The notes under the pieces were generated by a model. That model saw only the letters and a list, made by a program, of their open reading frames with translations, was not told the DNA's origin and ran no database searches. A stretch of DNA of 64,000 bases from Cellulomonas flavigena DSM 20109 (GTDB lineage: Bacteria; Actinomycetota; Actinomycetes; Actinomycetales; Cellulomonadaceae): assembly GCF_000092865.1 (NCBI RefSeq), contig NC_014151.1, positions 2,046,001 to 2,110,000 on the forward strand, in the 5' to 3' direction. Numbering within the stretch: position 1 is the first letter of the stretch; the number at the start of each line of letters is the position of its first letter. Position numbers and translations under genes: made by a program. Of this stretch, positions 1-10,373 are shown piece by piece.

Positions 1-86
1 TGGAGAAGACCGGCGGCGACAGCGTGGCCGAGGTGCGGCGCAACCTCGAGGCGTACCTCGCGGCGGTCCCGGAGCTGCAGCGCTGA
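1..86 (+). CDS. aroC: Chorismate synthase, C-terminal end (partial)
   Basis: Only the last 27 codons are inside the window, read in the frame starting at base 3 and ending at the TGA at 84-86. The tail has the form EKTGGDSVAEVRRN followed by a short helix, which fits the C-terminus of actinobacterial chorismate synthase, the last shikimate-pathway enzyme (EPSP to chorismate). The identification rests mainly on context: aroK and aroB follow immediately in the same direction. The rest of the gene lies upstream of the window. Confidence 0.72.
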   Translation, partial: EKTGGDSVAEVRRNLEAYLAAVPELQR

Positions 87-128
87 CGCCGGCGTGGACG
101 CCGGCGGACCGGCCCCGACGAGCACGAC

Positions 129-134
129 TAGGCT
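129..134 (+). promoter_or_regulatory. -10 element for leaderless aroK
   Basis: TAGGCT lies 7 bases before the GTG at 142 and there is no Shine-Dalgarno sequence. This is the leaderless arrangement seen repeatedly in this window. Confidence 0.55.
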
Positions 135-141
135 GCAGGCC

Positions 142-705
142 GTGCCACCCGCCGCTGCCGCCCCCGGTCCCCGCGTCGTCCTCGTCGGGCCTCCCGGCGC
201 CGGCAAGTCCACGGTCGGCGCCGCGCTCGCCGAGCGCTGGCAGCTCGCGGTGCGCGACACCGACACCGACGTCGAGACCGTCGCCGGCAAGACCGTCGCC
301 GACGTCTTCGTCGAGGACGGCGAGCCCCGCTTCCGTGAGCTCGAGCGCGACGCGGTGACGACCGCGCTCGTCGAGCACGACGGTGTGCTCGCGCTCGGCG
401 GGGGAGCCGTGCTGCACCCCGACACCCGCGCCGCGCTGCACCGCTACCGCGACGCCGGCGGCATCGTCGTCTTCCTCGACGTCAGCCTGGCGCACGCCGC
501 GCCGCGCGTCGGGCTCAACCAGTCGCGCCCGCTGCTCGTCGGCAGCCCGCGTGCGCAGTGGCAGGCACTCATGGACGCCCGGCGTCCGGTCTACGAGGAG
601 GTCGCGACGGTGAGGGTGTCGACGGACGGGCTGCGCCCCGGCGAGGTCGCCGAGGTCATCGAGCACGAGCTGGGCGTCCAGCGCGTCACGGAGCCGGGCG
701 CATGA
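142..705 (+). CDS. aroK: Shikimate kinase
   Basis: Cytosolic enzyme that phosphorylates shikimate at the 3-OH with ATP. The 187-residue product has the P-loop GPPGAGKST at residues 16-24, the shikimate-binding DTDTD segment near residues 41-45, and GGGAV near residue 90, all typical of AroK. Length is normal for the family. A GTG at 94 is also in frame, but the GTG at 142 is preferred because a TAGGCT -10 sits 7 bases upstream and the extra 16 residues are not family-like. The stop overlaps the aroB start (ATGA), so the two are translationally coupled. Confidence 0.93.
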   Translation: MPPAAAAPGPRVVLVGPPGAGKSTVGAALAERWQLAVRDTDTDVETVAGKTVADVFVEDGEPRFRELERDAVTTALVEHDGVLALGGGAVLHPDTRAALHRYRDAGGIVVFLDVSLAHAAPRVGLNQSRPLLVGSPRAQWQALMDARRPVYEEVATVRVSTDGLRPGEVAEVIEHELGVQRVTEPGA

Positions 706-1823
706 GCGACGCGTCCGTCGTCCGGGTCGCCGGCGAGCAGCCGTACGACGTCGTCATCGGGCGCCACCTCCTCGGGCACCTGACCGGCATGCTCGGCGAG
801 GGCGTGCGCCGCGTGCTCGTCGTACATCCGGCGGCGCTCGCGACGTCCGCCGAGACCGTCCGCGCGGACCTCGTGGCCGCCGGCTACGAGGTGTACCTCG
901 CGCAGGTCCCCGACGCCGAGGAGCAGAAGACCGCGCAGGTCGCCGCCTTCTGCTGGGGTGTGCTCGGCCAGGCCGACTTCACGCGCTCCGACGCCGTCGT
1001 CGGCCTCGGCGGGGGAGCGACCACCGACCTCGCCGGGTTCGTGGCCGCCACCTGGCTGCGCGGCGTGCGCGTCGTGCAGGTCCCCACCACCGTGCTGGCG
1101 ATGGTCGACGCGGCGGTCGGCGGCAAGACCGGCATCAACACCGCCGAGGGCAAGAACCTCGTCGGGGCGTTCCACCCGCCGGCCGGCGTGCTGTGCGACC
1201 TCGCGGCCGTCGAGTCGATGGTGCCGAACGACTTCGTCGCCGGGCTCGCCGAGATCGTCAAGTGCGGGTTCATCGACGACCCCCGCATCCTCGAGCTCGT
1301 CGAGGAGCACACCGCCCTGCTGCTGGACCCCGTCGCCGCCGCGTCGTCGCCCGTGCTCGCGGAGCTCGTCGAGCGGGCCGTGCGCACCAAGGCGCGCGTC
1401 GTGGGGGAGGACCTGCGCGAGGCCGGCCTGCGCGAGATCCTCAACTACGGCCACACGTTCGGCCACGCGGTCGAGCACGTCGAGCGGTACCGCTGGCGCC
1501 ACGGCGCCGCCGTGTCGGTCGGCATGGTGTTCGTCGCCGAGCTCGCGCGCCTCGCCGGGCGCCTGGACGACGCGGTCGTCGAACGCCACCGCAGCGTGCT
1601 CACCTCGCTGGGCCTGCCGACGACGTACCGGGCAGACCGGTGGGAGCAGCTGCTCACCGCCATGCGCCGCGACAAGAAGACCCGGGGCGACCTCCTGCGC
1701 TTCGTGGTCCTCGAGGACCTCGCGAGGCCGGCGCGTCTGGAAGGCCCCGACCCCACCCTCCTCGCCGCCGCCTACGCCGAGATCTCCGCGACCCCGCAGC
1801 GGACGAGCGGCATCCTGCTCTGA
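702..1823 (+). CDS. aroB: 3-dehydroquinate synthase
   Basis: Converts DAHP to 3-dehydroquinate, the second shikimate-pathway step, using NAD and a divalent metal. The 373-residue product carries the NAD-binding [16 protein letters not shown] stretch, the [19 protein letters not shown] active-site block, and the metal-ligand region [11 protein letters not shown] with a later histidine in [12 protein letters not shown]. The ATG at 702 overlaps the aroK stop. A longer in-frame ORF runs further upstream but lies inside aroK and is not family-like. The aroC-aroK-aroB order is the common actinobacterial one. Confidence 0.96.
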   Translation: MSDASVVRVAGEQPYDVVIGRHLLGHLTGMLGEGVRRVLVVHPAALATSAETVRADLVAAGYEVYLAQVPDAEEQKTAQVAAFCWGVLGQADFTRSDAVVGLGGGATTDLAGFVAATWLRGVRVVQVPTTVLAMVDAAVGGKTGINTAEGKNLVGAFHPPAGVLCDLAAVESMVPNDFVAGLAEIVKCGFIDDPRILELVEEHTALLLDPVAAASSPVLAELVERAVRTKARVVGEDLREAGLREILNYGHTFGHAVEHVERYRWRHGAAVSVGMVFVAELARLAGRLDDAVVERHRSVLTSLGLPTTYRADRWEQLLTAMRRDKKTRGDLLRFVVLEDLARPARLEGPDPTLLAAAYAEISATPQRTSGILL

Positions 1824-1896
1824 CCCACGACCGGGAGGTTCCCGGGAGTCGTCTGCCCGAGCACGTCGCTCTGGTGAGGCTCTCCACAGTGGTGTG

Positions 1897-1920
1897 AACT
1901 TGTGGGACTCGGAACAAGTT
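1897..1920 (+). promoter_or_regulatory. Inverted repeat upstream of the SatD-like gene
   Basis: Perfect 7-bp arms AACTTGT (1897-1903) and ACAAGTT (1914-1920) with a 10-bp spacer end right before the GGGAGG ribosome binding site at 1921-1926. The position suits an operator or a hairpin that controls translation of the next gene. Confidence 0.45.
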
Positions 1921-1934
1921 GGGAGGGTTGTGAC

Positions 1935-2528
1935 GTGTTCGTCCTCACGATCGACCAGCGCGGCAGCCGACGCAGCACCGACCGCGTCCCCGAGCTGCTC
2001 GCCGCGCTCGCGGACGTGCCGACCGTCCGGGGCTTCGAGCGGACCGTCGGCGACGAGGTCCAGGGCGTGATCGAGGACCCCGACGTCGTCGTCGACACCG
2101 CGCTGCGCGTCCTGCGCGACGGCGGATGGAGCGTGGGCGTCGGGGCGGGGCCCGTCGACGAGCCGCTGCCCGCGTCGCCGCGCGAGGGCTCGGGTGCCGC
2201 GTTCGTGCTCGCGCGCGAGGCCGTCGAGGCCGCGAAGAGCCGCCAGCGCCCCGTGCCCCTCGCCGTCCGCGGGGCGCGGCCCGAGGACGCGGCCGACGCG
2301 GACGCCGTCCTCGTGCTCCTCGCGTCGACGGCGGCGCGCCGCACCGACGCCGGCTGGGAGGCCGTCGACGCGGCCCGTGCGGACGACGACGGCGGCCAGG
2401 AGGTCGTGGCACGCGCGCTCGGCGTGTCGCAGCAGGCCGTGAGCCAGCGGCTGCGGACGGCGATGTGGGCCGAGGAGGTCGCGGCACGTCGCGTCGCGGC
2501 GCGTCTGTTGACGCGCGCGGCCGACTGA
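1935..2528 (+). CDS. SatD-like DNA-binding family protein
   Basis: A 197-residue soluble protein beginning VFVLTIDQRGSRR. The N-terminal half resembles the SatD family as I know it, with the conserved-looking FERTVGDEVQGV segment. The C-terminus has a helix-turn-helix-like segment, ALGVSQQAVSQRLRTAMW at about residues 160-177. The GTG at 1935 is chosen because GGGAGG lies 8 bases upstream; an earlier in-frame GTG at 1902 falls inside the inverted repeat and has no ribosome binding site. It is followed by a membrane protein in the same direction. Regulatory function is inferred from the HTH; no target is known. Confidence 0.6.
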   Translation: MFVLTIDQRGSRRSTDRVPELLAALADVPTVRGFERTVGDEVQGVIEDPDVVVDTALRVLRDGGWSVGVGAGPVDEPLPASPREGSGAAFVLAREAVEAAKSRQRPVPLAVRGARPEDAADADAVLVLLASTAARRTDAGWEAVDAARADDDGGQEVVARALGVSQQAVSQRLRTAMWAEEVAARRVAARLLTRAAD

Positions 2529-2543
2529 CGCCAGGGTCGCCAC

Positions 2544-2978
2544 GTGCACCCTGCCCTCGTGGCCGGCATCTGGGCCGGCGCACTGCTCCTGTCGTCCGTC
2601 GGGGGCTGGCTCGTCACCCGACTCGTGCTGCAGCTCGCGTCCCGCTCGCGGGACGCCGGCCGTCGCCCACCGCGACTGCACGGTCCTGTGCTGCTCGAGC
2701 CCCTGCGGGTCAGCGACGGGCCCGTCGGCGAGGGCGCCCAGATCGTCCTGCGCGGCGGAACGTGGATCGGCGTGCTCGAGCGCCTGGCGGTGACGGGCAG
2801 CCTGCTCGCCGGGGTGCCCGAGGGGGCCGCCCTGGTCGTCGCCGTCAAGGGCCTGGGGCGCTACCCCGAGCTGCGCGAGAACCCCGGGGCGTCCGAGCGG
2901 TTCGTCATCGGCACGCTCGCGTCCCTCGTGTGGTCCGCGGCCGTCGGGCTGGTCGCGGTCCGGCTCGTCGCCGGCTGA
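2544..2978 (+). CDS. Membrane protein of unknown function, partner of the SatD-like gene
   Basis: A 144-residue protein with an N-terminal membrane helix (about residues 4-24), a central soluble part, a second hydrophobic stretch around residues 85-103, and a C-terminal helix. It contains the motif KGLGRYPELRENPGASERF, which I recall from unnamed actinobacterial membrane proteins. It starts 15 bases after the SatD-like stop, so the two are probably co-transcribed. No catalytic motif is visible and I assign no function. Confidence 0.6.
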   Translation: MHPALVAGIWAGALLLSSVGGWLVTRLVLQLASRSRDAGRRPPRLHGPVLLEPLRVSDGPVGEGAQIVLRGGTWIGVLERLAVTGSLLAGVPEGAALVVAVKGLGRYPELRENPGASERFVIGTLASLVWSAAVGLVAVRLVAG

Positions 2979-3058
2979 GCGCGTCGTCGGCTCGGCTCGT
3001 CGGCCGGGGGAGCACGCCACCCGGGCGTCGGTGTGCAGGCGTCGAACGGCTCGGGCGC

Positions 3059-3064
3059 TAGGAT
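3059..3064 (+). promoter_or_regulatory. -10 element of the efp-nusB transcript
   Basis: TAGGAT lies about 180 bases before efp. This implies a long 5' leader of roughly 170 bases. I see no known riboswitch in that leader. Confidence 0.4.
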
Positions 3065-3241
3065 GGTCGACGGCCTGCAGCCGGTTGCGCACCCGTGTGC
3101 GGCGGACCGGCGGGCAGCAGCGAGCCGTCCGTGGCACCCAGCGTGCTGCGCGGTTCCGTGACCGGCAGTCGTCCCACGGGGCGCCTGTGCTCCTCGACGC
3201 GCCGCACGGCGCGCCCCACACCGACCGGGAGAACGACGCTC

Positions 3242-3805
3242 GTGGCGACCACCAACGACCTGAAGAACGGCACCGTGCTGAAGATCGACGGCCAGCTCTG
3301 GACCGTCGTGGAGTTCCAGCACGTCAAGCCCGGCAAGGGTGGCGCGTTCGTCCGCACCAAGCTCAAGAACGTGCTCTCCGGCAAGGTCGTCGACAAGACG
3401 TTCAACGCCGGCCTGAAGGTCGAGACGGCCAACGTCGACAAGCGCGACATGCAGTACCTGTACAAGGACGGCGACGACTTCGTGTTCATGGACACGGACA
3501 CGTACGACCAGATCAACGTCCCGGCCGCGACGGTCGGCGACGCCGCGAACTTCATGCTCGAGTCGCAGACCGCGCTCGTCGCGACCAACGAGGGCGTGCC
3601 GCTCTACGTCGAGCTGCCGCCCTCGGTGGTCCTCGAGGTCACGTACACCGAGCCGGGCCTGCAGGGCGACCGCTCGTCGGCCGGCACCAAGCCCGCCACG
3701 CTCGAGACGGGCTACGAGATCCAGGTCCCGCTGTTCCTCGAGGCCAACACCAAGGTCAAGGTCGACACCCGCGACGGGTCGTACCTCGGCCGCGTGAACG
3801 ACTGA
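3242..3805 (+). CDS. efp: Translation elongation factor P
   Basis: EF-P binds ribosomes stalled at polyproline stretches and promotes peptide bond formation. The 187-residue product has the KOW-like N-terminal domain, with the modifiable-loop lysine in [10 protein letters not shown] at about residues 28-37, then two OB domains ending in [15 protein letters not shown]. Length is typical. The GTG at 3242 is preceded by GGGAGAA at 8-9 bases. A longer ORF begins at 3095 but adds non-family residues. nusB follows after 1 base. Confidence 0.96.
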   Translation: MATTNDLKNGTVLKIDGQLWTVVEFQHVKPGKGGAFVRTKLKNVLSGKVVDKTFNAGLKVETANVDKRDMQYLYKDGDDFVFMDTDTYDQINVPAATVGDAANFMLESQTALVATNEGVPLYVELPPSVVLEVTYTEPGLQGDRSSAGTKPATLETGYEIQVPLFLEANTKVKVDTRDGSYLGRVND

Positions 3806-3806
3806 C

Positions 3807-4223
3807 GTGGGCGCCCGGACCAAGGCGCGCAAGCGCGCGCTCGACGTGCTGTTCGAGGCCGAGCAGCGGGGTCTCGACGTCGCCGAGCTCCTCGCGAAGC
3901 GTGTCGTGGAGCCGGGCACCGAGGCGTCGCTGCCGCAGTACGCGGTGGAGCTCGTCGAGGGCGTCCTGGAGCACGCGGAGCGGATCGACGAGCTCCTCGC
4001 GACCCACTCGCACGGCTGGACGGTGGCCCGCATGCCGGCCGTGGACCGTGCGCTGCTGCGTCTCGGGGCGTGGGAGATCCTCTGGAACGACGACGTGCCC
4101 GACGCGGTCGCAGTCGACGAGGCGGTGTCGCTCGCACGCGAGCTGTCGACCGACGAGTCGCCGGCCTTCGTCAACGGTCTGCTCGGCCGCCTCGTCGTGC
4201 TGAAGCCGACGCTGCTGGCCTGA
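3807..4223 (+). CDS. nusB: Transcription antitermination factor NusB
   Basis: NusB binds boxA RNA with NusE (S10) and supports antitermination in rRNA operons. The 138-residue all-helical protein starts GARTKARKRALDVLFEAEQR, the canonical NusB N-terminus. It ends with the conserved INEAVSLARE-type segment, here AVDEAVSLARELSTDESPAF, and VNGLLGRL. The GTG start is 1 base after the efp stop, and efp-nusB adjacency is widely conserved. Confidence 0.95.
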   Translation: MGARTKARKRALDVLFEAEQRGLDVAELLAKRVVEPGTEASLPQYAVELVEGVLEHAERIDELLATHSHGWTVARMPAVDRALLRLGAWEILWNDDVPDAVAVDEAVSLARELSTDESPAFVNGLLGRLVVLKPTLLA

Positions 4224-4268
4224 CGGTCCGGGACACCGCCGTCCCGACGGCGGCGCCGGCACCCACCC

Positions 4269-4302
4269 GACGCCCGGGCATCCTCACAGGTGCTCGGGCG
4301 TC
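4269..4302. terminator. Bidirectional hairpin between nusB and the GGDEF-EAL gene
   Basis: GACGCCCG pairs with CGGGCGTC. The stem continues through GCA/TGC with one bulge, and the minus-strand stop codon (4284-4286) is in the loop. It sits exactly between two convergent genes. Confidence 0.6.
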
Positions 4303-6704
4303 GCGTCGTCCACGGACGTGGGCACGACGCGCAACGGGCGGGGGACCAGCCGGGGGCGACGCTCCGGCAGGCGCGTGGGGACGCGTCGCGGGTCGACGCT
4401 CGCGACGAACGCACCCGGGGACGCGGTGGATGCCGCGGGCGCGGCAGGGGCGCCACCGGCCACGCGGGGCTGCGGCCGTGCGCCGCGCACGGGCAGGCCC
4501 GGGGCAGGCCGCCCGACGAAGTTGCCCTGGGCCTGCTGGACGCCGAGCTCGACGAGGATCTCGAGATCGCCCGCCGACTCGACGCCCTCGGCGACGACGT
4601 CGAGCCCGTGGTGCTCGGCGAGGGCGACGATCGCGCGCACCGGGCCGGCGCCGCGCGGCGTGCGGACCTCGCGGACGAAGGACCGGTCGATCTTCAGGAC
4701 GTCGACGGGCAGCCGCGCCAGGCGGGCGAGCGAGCTGAAGCCGGTACCGAAGTCGTCGAGCGCGATCCGCGCGCCGCGCGCGCGCAGCTCGGACAGCACG
4801 GGCACCGCCGCGGCGGTGCGCAGCATGGTGCTCTCGGTGATCTCGATCGTCAGGTGCTCCCACGGCCCGCCGGACCAGGCGGCGTCGATCCGCTCGAGCA
4901 CGTCCTGCTCGTGCAGCTCGCGCGCCGACAGGTTGACCGCGACGGGCATGTGGTGCCGGTCGAGCGCGCGGCGGGCCTGCCGGATCATCGACCGGCCGAT
5001 CGGCACGATGAGTCCGCTCTGCTCGGCGAGGGTCAGCCACAGCTCCGGAAGGATCAGCGTGTCGTCCTCGTGCCAGCGGGCGAGCGCCTCCAGGCCCACG
5101 ACCTCGAGCGTGCGGGTGTCGACGATCGGCTGGAAGTACGCCGTGATGCGGTCCTCCTCGACCGCGCGCTCGAGTGCGGCCCGCAGCCGACGCGCGTCCT
5201 CGGCCTGCGCCCGCAGGGCCGGGTCGAACACCCGGTGCCCGGACTTGGTGCGCTTCGCCTCGAGCATCGCGGCGTCCGCGTGCCGCAGCAGCGCGTCGGG
5301 GTCGACGATGTCGGTGGGGTTCCAGGTCGCGACCCCGCACGTCAGCCGAGGGCCGGCGACGGTGCCGACGCGCGTGCCGAAGCCGCTGCGGATCCGGCGC
5401 GCGACGTCGTCCAGCTCCTCGTCGGTGCCGGCGCGGCTCACCACGACCGCGAACTCGTCGCCGGCGAGCCGCGCGACGTACGTGTCGTCGTCCACCCAGG
5501 TGCGCAGGAAGCCTGCGGTGCGCCGCAGCAGGTCGTCCCCGGCGGCGTGGCCCTCGCGGTCGTTGACGTCCTTGAAGCCGTCGATGTCGCAGTACACGAC
5601 CGCCACCCGCGTGCGCTCGACCGCACCACGCTCGAGCACCTCGAGCAGGTGCGTGTCGACCGCGCGCCGGTTGGGCAGACCGGTGAGGGTGTCGGTCACG
5701 GCGGCGCGGGAGAGCCGGTCCGTCAGGGCGTAGCGCTCGGCGGCGGTCGAGACCACGAGTCCGAGGTCGATGAGGAACGTGCGCTCGTGCGGTGCGAGCA
5801 CGTCCGGGTCGGCCGGGAACAGGTCGGCGACGTAGCGGTCACGCTGCAGCGGGCGCAACGAGCCCTCGATGGTGGGGTCGCCCAGGACCTCGCGCGCCGC
5901 GTCCCGCGCCTGCACGAGCAGGGCGTCGGCGTCGCGGTGGAACCACGCGCTGTTGGTGACCGCGGACAGCGCGTCGCGCATGAGCTCCCGGCGTCGCGCC
6001 GTGACCTGGGCGCGCCGCAGCCGCACGGAGGCGAGCCACTCGAGCCCGATCGCGAGCGGCAGGGGCCACAGGCTCGCGAGCAGCGCCGCGACGGGCTGCT
6101 CGCCCAGCAGGATGCCGGCGGTGAGCATCGCGAGGGACAGGCCGGCTGCCACCACGAGAAGGACACCCAGCAGGTTGAGCCGCACCCGCCCGAGCGCGGC
6201 CACCACGTACCCGACGACGATGCCGAGCACCACGAAGAGCAGGGCGACCGCCAGCGGTCGCCCTGTGGGGACGCCCGCGGCGTCGACGGGACCGAACGTG
6301 AGGAACCACAGCGCTGTGCGCGAGACCAGGACGACGGCCGCGGCGGCCACCCAGGGTCGCAGCGGCGGCCCCCCGCCACCGAAGGCCCGCGTGGCCGGCA
6401 GGCACAGGAGCACGACGACCCCCACGAGCTGGCCGTGCAGGAACGCCAGCGCCTCGCGCACCTCGCCGGGTGGTGTCAGGCCGTGCAGACCCGCGGCGAG
6501 CACGAGCGTCGCCATCGCGACGGACAGCGCGAGCGCCCACGTCGACCCGTCCGACCGGAGCGCGCCGCGCCACCAGACCCACTGGAGCACGCAGAAGCCA
6601 CCGACCAGACCAGCAGTGAGGAACTGCAGGACGGTGGTCCACACCGGGACGTCGCCGAGCATGACCGATACATCGGCGTCCACGAGGTCGGACATGAACG
6701 GCAT
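4284..6704 (-). CDS. Membrane diguanylate cyclase/phosphodiesterase (GGDEF-EAL)
   Basis: An 806-residue integral membrane protein that should make and/or degrade cyclic di-GMP. About six or seven hydrophobic helices occupy residues 20-230. The GGDEF domain starts at LTGLPNRR near residue 340, and its signature is AGDEF at about 413-417, a variant found in active cyclases. The EAL domain has EAL at 539-541 and DDFGTGFSSL near residue 650, followed by VVAEGVES. A proline/arginine-rich tail of about 70 residues is probably disordered. The ATG at 6704 has a GAGGGAT-like -10 seven bases upstream, so a leaderless start is plausible. It converges with nusB. Confidence 0.9.
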   Translation of the reverse strand: MPFMSDLVDADVSVMLGDVPVWTTVLQFLTAGLVGGFCVLQWVWWRGALRSDGSTWALALSVAMATLVLAAGLHGLTPPGEVREALAFLHGQLVGVVVLLCLPATRAFGGGGPPLRPWVAAAAVVLVSRTALWFLTFGPVDAAGVPTGRPLAVALLFVVLGIVVGYVVAALGRVRLNLLGVLLVVAAGLSLAMLTAGILLGEQPVAALLASLWPLPLAIGLEWLASVRLRRAQVTARRRELMRDALSAVTNSAWFHRDADALLVQARDAAREVLGDPTIEGSLRPLQRDRYVADLFPADPDVLAPHERTFLIDLGLVVSTAAERYALTDRLSRAAVTDTLTGLPNRRAVDTHLLEVLERGAVERTRVAVVYCDIDGFKDVNDREGHAAGDDLLRRTAGFLRTWVDDDTYVARLAGDEFAVVVSRAGTDEELDDVARRIRSGFGTRVGTVAGPRLTCGVATWNPTDIVDPDALLRHADAAMLEAKRTKSGHRVFDPALRAQAEDARRLRAALERAVEEDRITAYFQPIVDTRTLEVVGLEALARWHEDDTLILPELWLTLAEQSGLIVPIGRSMIRQARRALDRHHMPVAVNLSARELHEQDVLERIDAAWSGGPWEHLTIEITESTMLRTAAAVPVLSELRARGARIALDDFGTGFSSLARLARLPVDVLKIDRSFVREVRTPRGAGPVRAIVALAEHHGLDVVAEGVESAGDLEILVELGVQQAQGNFVGRPAPGLPVRGARPQPRVAGGAPAAPAASTASPGAFVASVDPRRVPTRLPERRPRLVPRPLRVVPTSVDDATPEHL

Positions 6705-6790
6705 CCGGGTGATCCCTCACCCACCCGTCCGGTCGCCGGGCGTGCCGCGCGTCACGTCGCGACGCACCGTCACGGGTGCGTCGACGCCGG

Positions 6791-6796
6791 TAGGGT
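6791..6796 (+). promoter_or_regulatory. -10 element of the pyr operon
   Basis: TAGGGT would start transcription near 6803, giving a leader of about 50 bases that contains the PyrR-binding hairpin. Confidence 0.6.
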
Positions 6797-6810
6797 GTGT
6801 CGCGAGCAAC

Positions 6811-8508
<1,698 letters not shown>

Positions 8509-8512
<4 letters not shown>

Positions 8513-9822
8513 CGACGTATCTGCTGACCGGGGCCCGGCTGCTGGGCGGCGACCCGACGGACGTGCTCGTGGCGGACGGCGTGGTCGCCGCCCTCGGGGC
8601 GGACGCGCGGCGTGCCGGGGCGCACGTGGTCGACGCGGCCGGCCTGGTCCTGCTGCCCGGCCTCGTCGACCTGCACACCCACCTGCGCGAGCCCGGGCGC
8701 GAGGATGCCGAGACGGTGGAGTCCGGCACGCGGGCGGCGGCGCTCGGCGGCTTCACGGCCGTGCACGCGATGGCGAACACGACGCCGACGCAGGACACCG
8801 CGGGCGTCGTCGAGCAGGTCTGGCGCCTGGGGCGTGACGCCGGCTGGTGCGACGTGCACCCGGTGGGGGCCGTCACGGTGGGCCTGGCGGGGGAGCGGCT
8901 CGCCGAGCTGTCGGCCATGGCGCGCTCCGCGGCCGGTGTGCGGGTGTTCTCGGACGACGGGAAGTGCGTGCACGACCCGGTCGTGATGCGCCGCGCGCTG
9001 GAGTACGTCAAGGCGTTCGACGGCGTCGTCGCCCAGCACGCGCAGGAGCCGCGTCTCACCGAGGGCGCGCAGATGCACGAGGGTGTCGTGTCCGCCGAGC
9101 TGGGCCTCACGGGCTGGCCGGCGGTCGCCGAGGAGGCGATCGTCGCGCGCGACGTGCTGCTGGCCGAGCACGTGGGCTCGCGCCTGCACGTCCTGCACCT
9201 GTCGACCGCGGGCTCGGTGGAGATCGTGCGGTGGGCCAAGGCGCGAGGGATCGACGTGACCGCCGAGGTCACGCCGCACCACCTCATGCTCACGGACGAG
9301 CTCGTGCGCGGCTACGACCCGCGGTTCAAGGTCAACCCGCCGCTGCGCACGGCCGCGGACGTCGAGGCCGTGCGCCAGGGCCTGGCCGACGGCACGATCG
9401 ACACCGTCGGCACGGACCACGCACCGCACCCGCGCGAGGACAAGGACTGCGAGTGGGCCGCGGCAGCGTTCGGCATGACGGGCCTGGAGACGGCGCTGTC
9501 CGTCGTGCAGGCCACGATGGTCGACACGGGCCTGCTCACCTGGGCGGACGTGGCCCGCGTCATGTCCACGGCACCCGCCCGCATCGGCCGCGTCGCCGGG
9601 CAGGGTCGGCCCGTCGCGGTCGGCGAGCCCGCCAACCTCACGCTCGTGGACCCGGCAGCGCGGCGTGTGGTCGTGCCCGAGGAGCAGGCCACGGCCAGCG
9701 TCAACTCGCCCTTCGCGGGGCGCGAGCTGCCGGGCCGGGTCGTGGCGACGTTCCTGCGGGGTCGCGCGACCGTCCTCGACGGCGCGCTCGTCGACCCCGC
9801 GGCGGCCGGGGCGCACCGCTGA
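8509..9822 (+). CDS. pyrC: Dihydroorotase
   Basis: Cyclises carbamoyl-aspartate to dihydroorotate. The 437-residue amidohydrolase has the metal-binding [10 protein letters not shown] motif, histidines in QHAQEP and VLHLSTAGS, and the active-site aspartate in VGTDHAPH. This is the type I (class I) form. The GTG at 8509 overlaps the pyrB stop. A longer in-frame ORF from 8083 lies inside pyrB and was rejected. Confidence 0.95.
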
Positions 9823-10373
9823 TGCCGCTCTGGCTCTCCGTCGCCCTGCTCGCCGGCGTGGCAGTGCTGGCCCTGTGGGGCATGTGGCGCGGCTGGCAGG
9901 CCCGCGGGCGGCGGACCGCCGACCTCGTCCCCACGCTCCCGGCGGTGCCCGTGGCACCCGGTGCGCCGCGGACCGACGAGGTCGAGGCCGTGTACGTCTC
10001 CTCGACGCGCGCCGGCGACTGGCTCGAGCGGGTCGTCGCCCACGAGCTCGGTGTGCGCAGCCCTGCACACGTCCGGGTGCACGCGGACGGCGTGCTCGTC
10101 TCCCGCACGGGCGCCCGTGACGTGTGGGTCCCCGCCGACGCGCTGCGCGACGTCGGCACGACGAGCGGGCAGGCGGGCAAGTTCGTCGGCCGCGACGAGC
10201 TCGTCGTCCTCACGTGGGTCCCCGACGCGTCGTCGGGGACCGCCATCGACACCGCGCTGCACGTGCGCCACGACGAGGAGCGCCCCGCGCTGCTCGCCGC
10301 CGCGCGCACGCTCCTCGCAGCGCCCTACGACACCGACACGGCGCCGTCCGCGGCGCAGGAGGAGCAGGCATGA
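9822..10373 (+). CDS. Single-pass membrane protein embedded in the pyr operon
   Basis: A 183-residue protein with one N-terminal membrane helix (about residues 3-20) followed by a soluble domain with a strand-rich middle, [20 protein letters not shown]. This may be a PH-like fold. It overlaps pyrC by 1 base and carA by 4, so it belongs to the operon. From memory, mycobacteria also carry an unnamed membrane protein (Rv1382) between pyrC and carA. No enzymatic motif is visible and its role in pyrimidine metabolism is unknown. Confidence 0.75.
   Translation: MPLWLSVALLAGVAVLALWGMWRGWQARGRRTADLVPTLPAVPVAPGAPRTDEVEAVYVSSTRAGDWLERVVAHELGVRSPAHVRVHADGVLVSRTGARDVWVPADALRDVGTTSGQAGKFVGRDELVVLTWVPDASSGTAIDTALHVRHDEERPALLAAARTLLAAPYDTDTAPSAAQEEQA

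Noticed and set aside
591..3221. An 876-codon minus-strand frame spanning aroB, the SatD-like gene and efp's leader
   Set aside because: It crosses several genes on the opposite strand and has shadow-type composition.
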